Positions 63,436 through 64,000 of a stretch of 64,000 bases of DNA are shown here, piece after piece. Every line of letters begins with the position of its first letter. Positions within the stretch are counted from its first letter, which is position 1. Origin of the DNA: Rhodospirillaceae bacterium (GTDB taxonomy: Bacteria; Pseudomonadota; Alphaproteobacteria; Rhodospirillales; Rhodospirillaceae); NCBI GenBank assembly GCA_029245025.1, contig JAQWQC010000006.1, positions 186,001 through 250,000 of the forward strand. The letters are read 5' to 3'. The notes below the pieces were generated by a model. That model was given only the letters and a program-made list of their open reading frames with translations. It did not search any database and was not told where the DNA came from. Position numbers and translations under genes: made by a program.

Positions 63436-63759
63436 TTAACCCTCAGGACCGCCCATAGGACGTGATTGGTGGTCTTCGACAGCGGCCCGCTTCTGCAGGT
63501 CACCTACGGTGGGGCCGTGACTGCGAATACGTTCGCGCAAGCGCGTAGAATAAGGAGGTGAGACCGCCGCAACCTCTATCGCGTAGCTGCCGACAACATA
63601 GTTACGCTCCTCAGCATCCAGACCCACTTTTTCCAGTTCAAGAACCTGGTCTTCGGGTACAGCAGCTGCGTCTTCAATACGCTCTGACCAAAAATCGTCT
63701 TGCGCAAAATAAACAACTGCCCCGTCACGCAGCCGGTTTGCAGAGAGAATAAATGGCAT
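63436..63759 (-). CDS. DUF2849 family protein
   Basis: 107 residues starting MPFILSANRLRDGAVVYFAQDDFWSERIEDA, the DUF2849 beginning. The track ORF is longer because it runs back into cobA in another frame; the ATG at 63759 is the family start. The remainder (LELEKVGLDAEERNYVVGSYAIEV) fits the family. DUF2849 genes usually precede cysI in alphaproteobacteria, and the function is unknown. It ends three bases before the cysI start. Confidence 0.9.
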   Translation of the reverse strand: MPFILSANRLRDGAVVYFAQDDFWSERIEDAAAVPEDQVLELEKVGLDAEERNYVVGSYAIEVAAVSPPYSTRLRERIRSHGPTVGDLQKRAAVEDHQSRPMGGPEG

Positions 63760-63763
63760 AACT

Positions 63764-64000
63764 TTATCCCAGAGGATGATGAACCCATTCGAAGGGCTCT
63801 TGATTAGGTGTTGTAACAGGTTGAGTCGCGGGTATCGGTCGAACCGGAACAGTGGGTGATGGTTCGTCAGCGCTATCATCAGTATCCGTGTCCGTACCGG
63901 TTTGAGCGAATGCCGCCACGTCACCAATCACCAATAGAGCTGGGGTTCTAATGTCCTCCAGCGTTTTGCTTTGGGCTAACGCCTCGAGGTTGGTGCAAAT
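63764..64000 (-). CDS. cobA: Uroporphyrinogen-III C-methyltransferase (SUMT), 3' end only
   Basis: The last 78 codons of a gene entering from the window edge, not listed in the ORF track. TNLEALAQSKTLEDIRTPALLVIGDVAAFA matches the C-terminal end of SUMT/CobA/CysG-A enzymes (xLxTPALxVIGEVVxL). After that comes an acidic and Pro-rich tail (DTDTDDSADEPSPTVPV) not common in the family. SUMT methylates uroporphyrinogen III twice to precorrin-2, the substrate of the Met8-like enzyme at the far end of this operon. The start and most of the protein lie beyond base 64000. Confidence 0.85.
   Translation of the reverse strand: MCTNLEALAQSKTLEDIRTPALLVIGDVAAFAQTGTDTDTDDSADEPSPTVPVRPIPATQPVTTPNQEPFEWVHHPLG

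Overview
The window is a contiguous, gene-dense chromosomal piece of an alphaproteobacterium, probably a free-living, Rhodospirillales-like heterotroph. The evidence is a C4-pathway 5-aminolevulinate synthase, the priA / transaldolase / DUF484 / xerC neighbourhood, a DinB with an N-terminal zinc ribbon, a DUF2849-cysI-DUF934-cysH sulfite module, and many Tat-type or TonB-dependent catabolic proteins. I saw no rRNA, tRNA, CRISPR array or insertion sequence. Taxonomy is inference from gene content only.

Region 1 (1-4.5 kb) is housekeeping: the 5' part of priA, a transaldolase, DUF484, xerC and a rhomboid protease. A DUF4870-like membrane gene broken by an in-frame TAA lies between xerC and the rhomboid gene. 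Region 2 (4.6-24.3 kb) is catabolic. After an alpha/beta hydrolase, a DUF1838 protein and an exported NmrA-like protein comes a long minus-strand series: TonB receptor, isochorismatase-fold hydrolase, amidohydrolase, acyl-CoA synthetase, DUF59, second amidohydrolase, VAO-type FAD oxidase, dienelactone hydrolase, aldehyde dehydrogenase, FAD monooxygenase and DMT transporter. A divergent IclR regulator faces it across a perfect 12-bp inverted repeat, and a lipoprotein gamma-glutamyltransferase follows. Two copies of a structured palindromic element sit inside the series.

Region 3 (24.3-35.4 kb) is mixed: sufE, arfB, a beheaded histidine kinase, an MsbA-like ABC exporter, a ChaC-like gene, dinB, a decayed gene, a DUF4212/SSS symporter pair, coxG-coxS-coxM without coxL, and a DUF1499 protein. 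An attenuator-like set of competing hairpins overlaps the end of coxM. Region 4 (35.7-55.9 kb) is again catabolic: an orphan peptide-type binding protein with an MFS permease, two tandem serine-hydrolase paralogues beside two tandem Tat-exported amine oxidase paralogues, an MFS exporter, a second IclR regulator divergent from a TTG-started alpha/beta hydrolase, two tandem SUMF1-domain proteins, an old-yellow-enzyme/FAD fusion, a GST, an EstB-like hydrolase, a methyltransferase and a flavin monooxygenase.

Region 5 (56.1-64 kb) is the most striking. Ten tightly packed minus-strand genes run SUMT (cobA) - DUF2849 - cysI - DUF934 - cysH - hemA (ALAS) - hemC - hemD - hemB - met8-like. On paper this encodes the whole route from succinyl-CoA and glycine to siroheme together with the siroheme enzyme that uses it. 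The HemC here carries Asp at the position of the cysteine that normally anchors the dipyrromethane cofactor, so it may be a specialised or non-standard isoenzyme.
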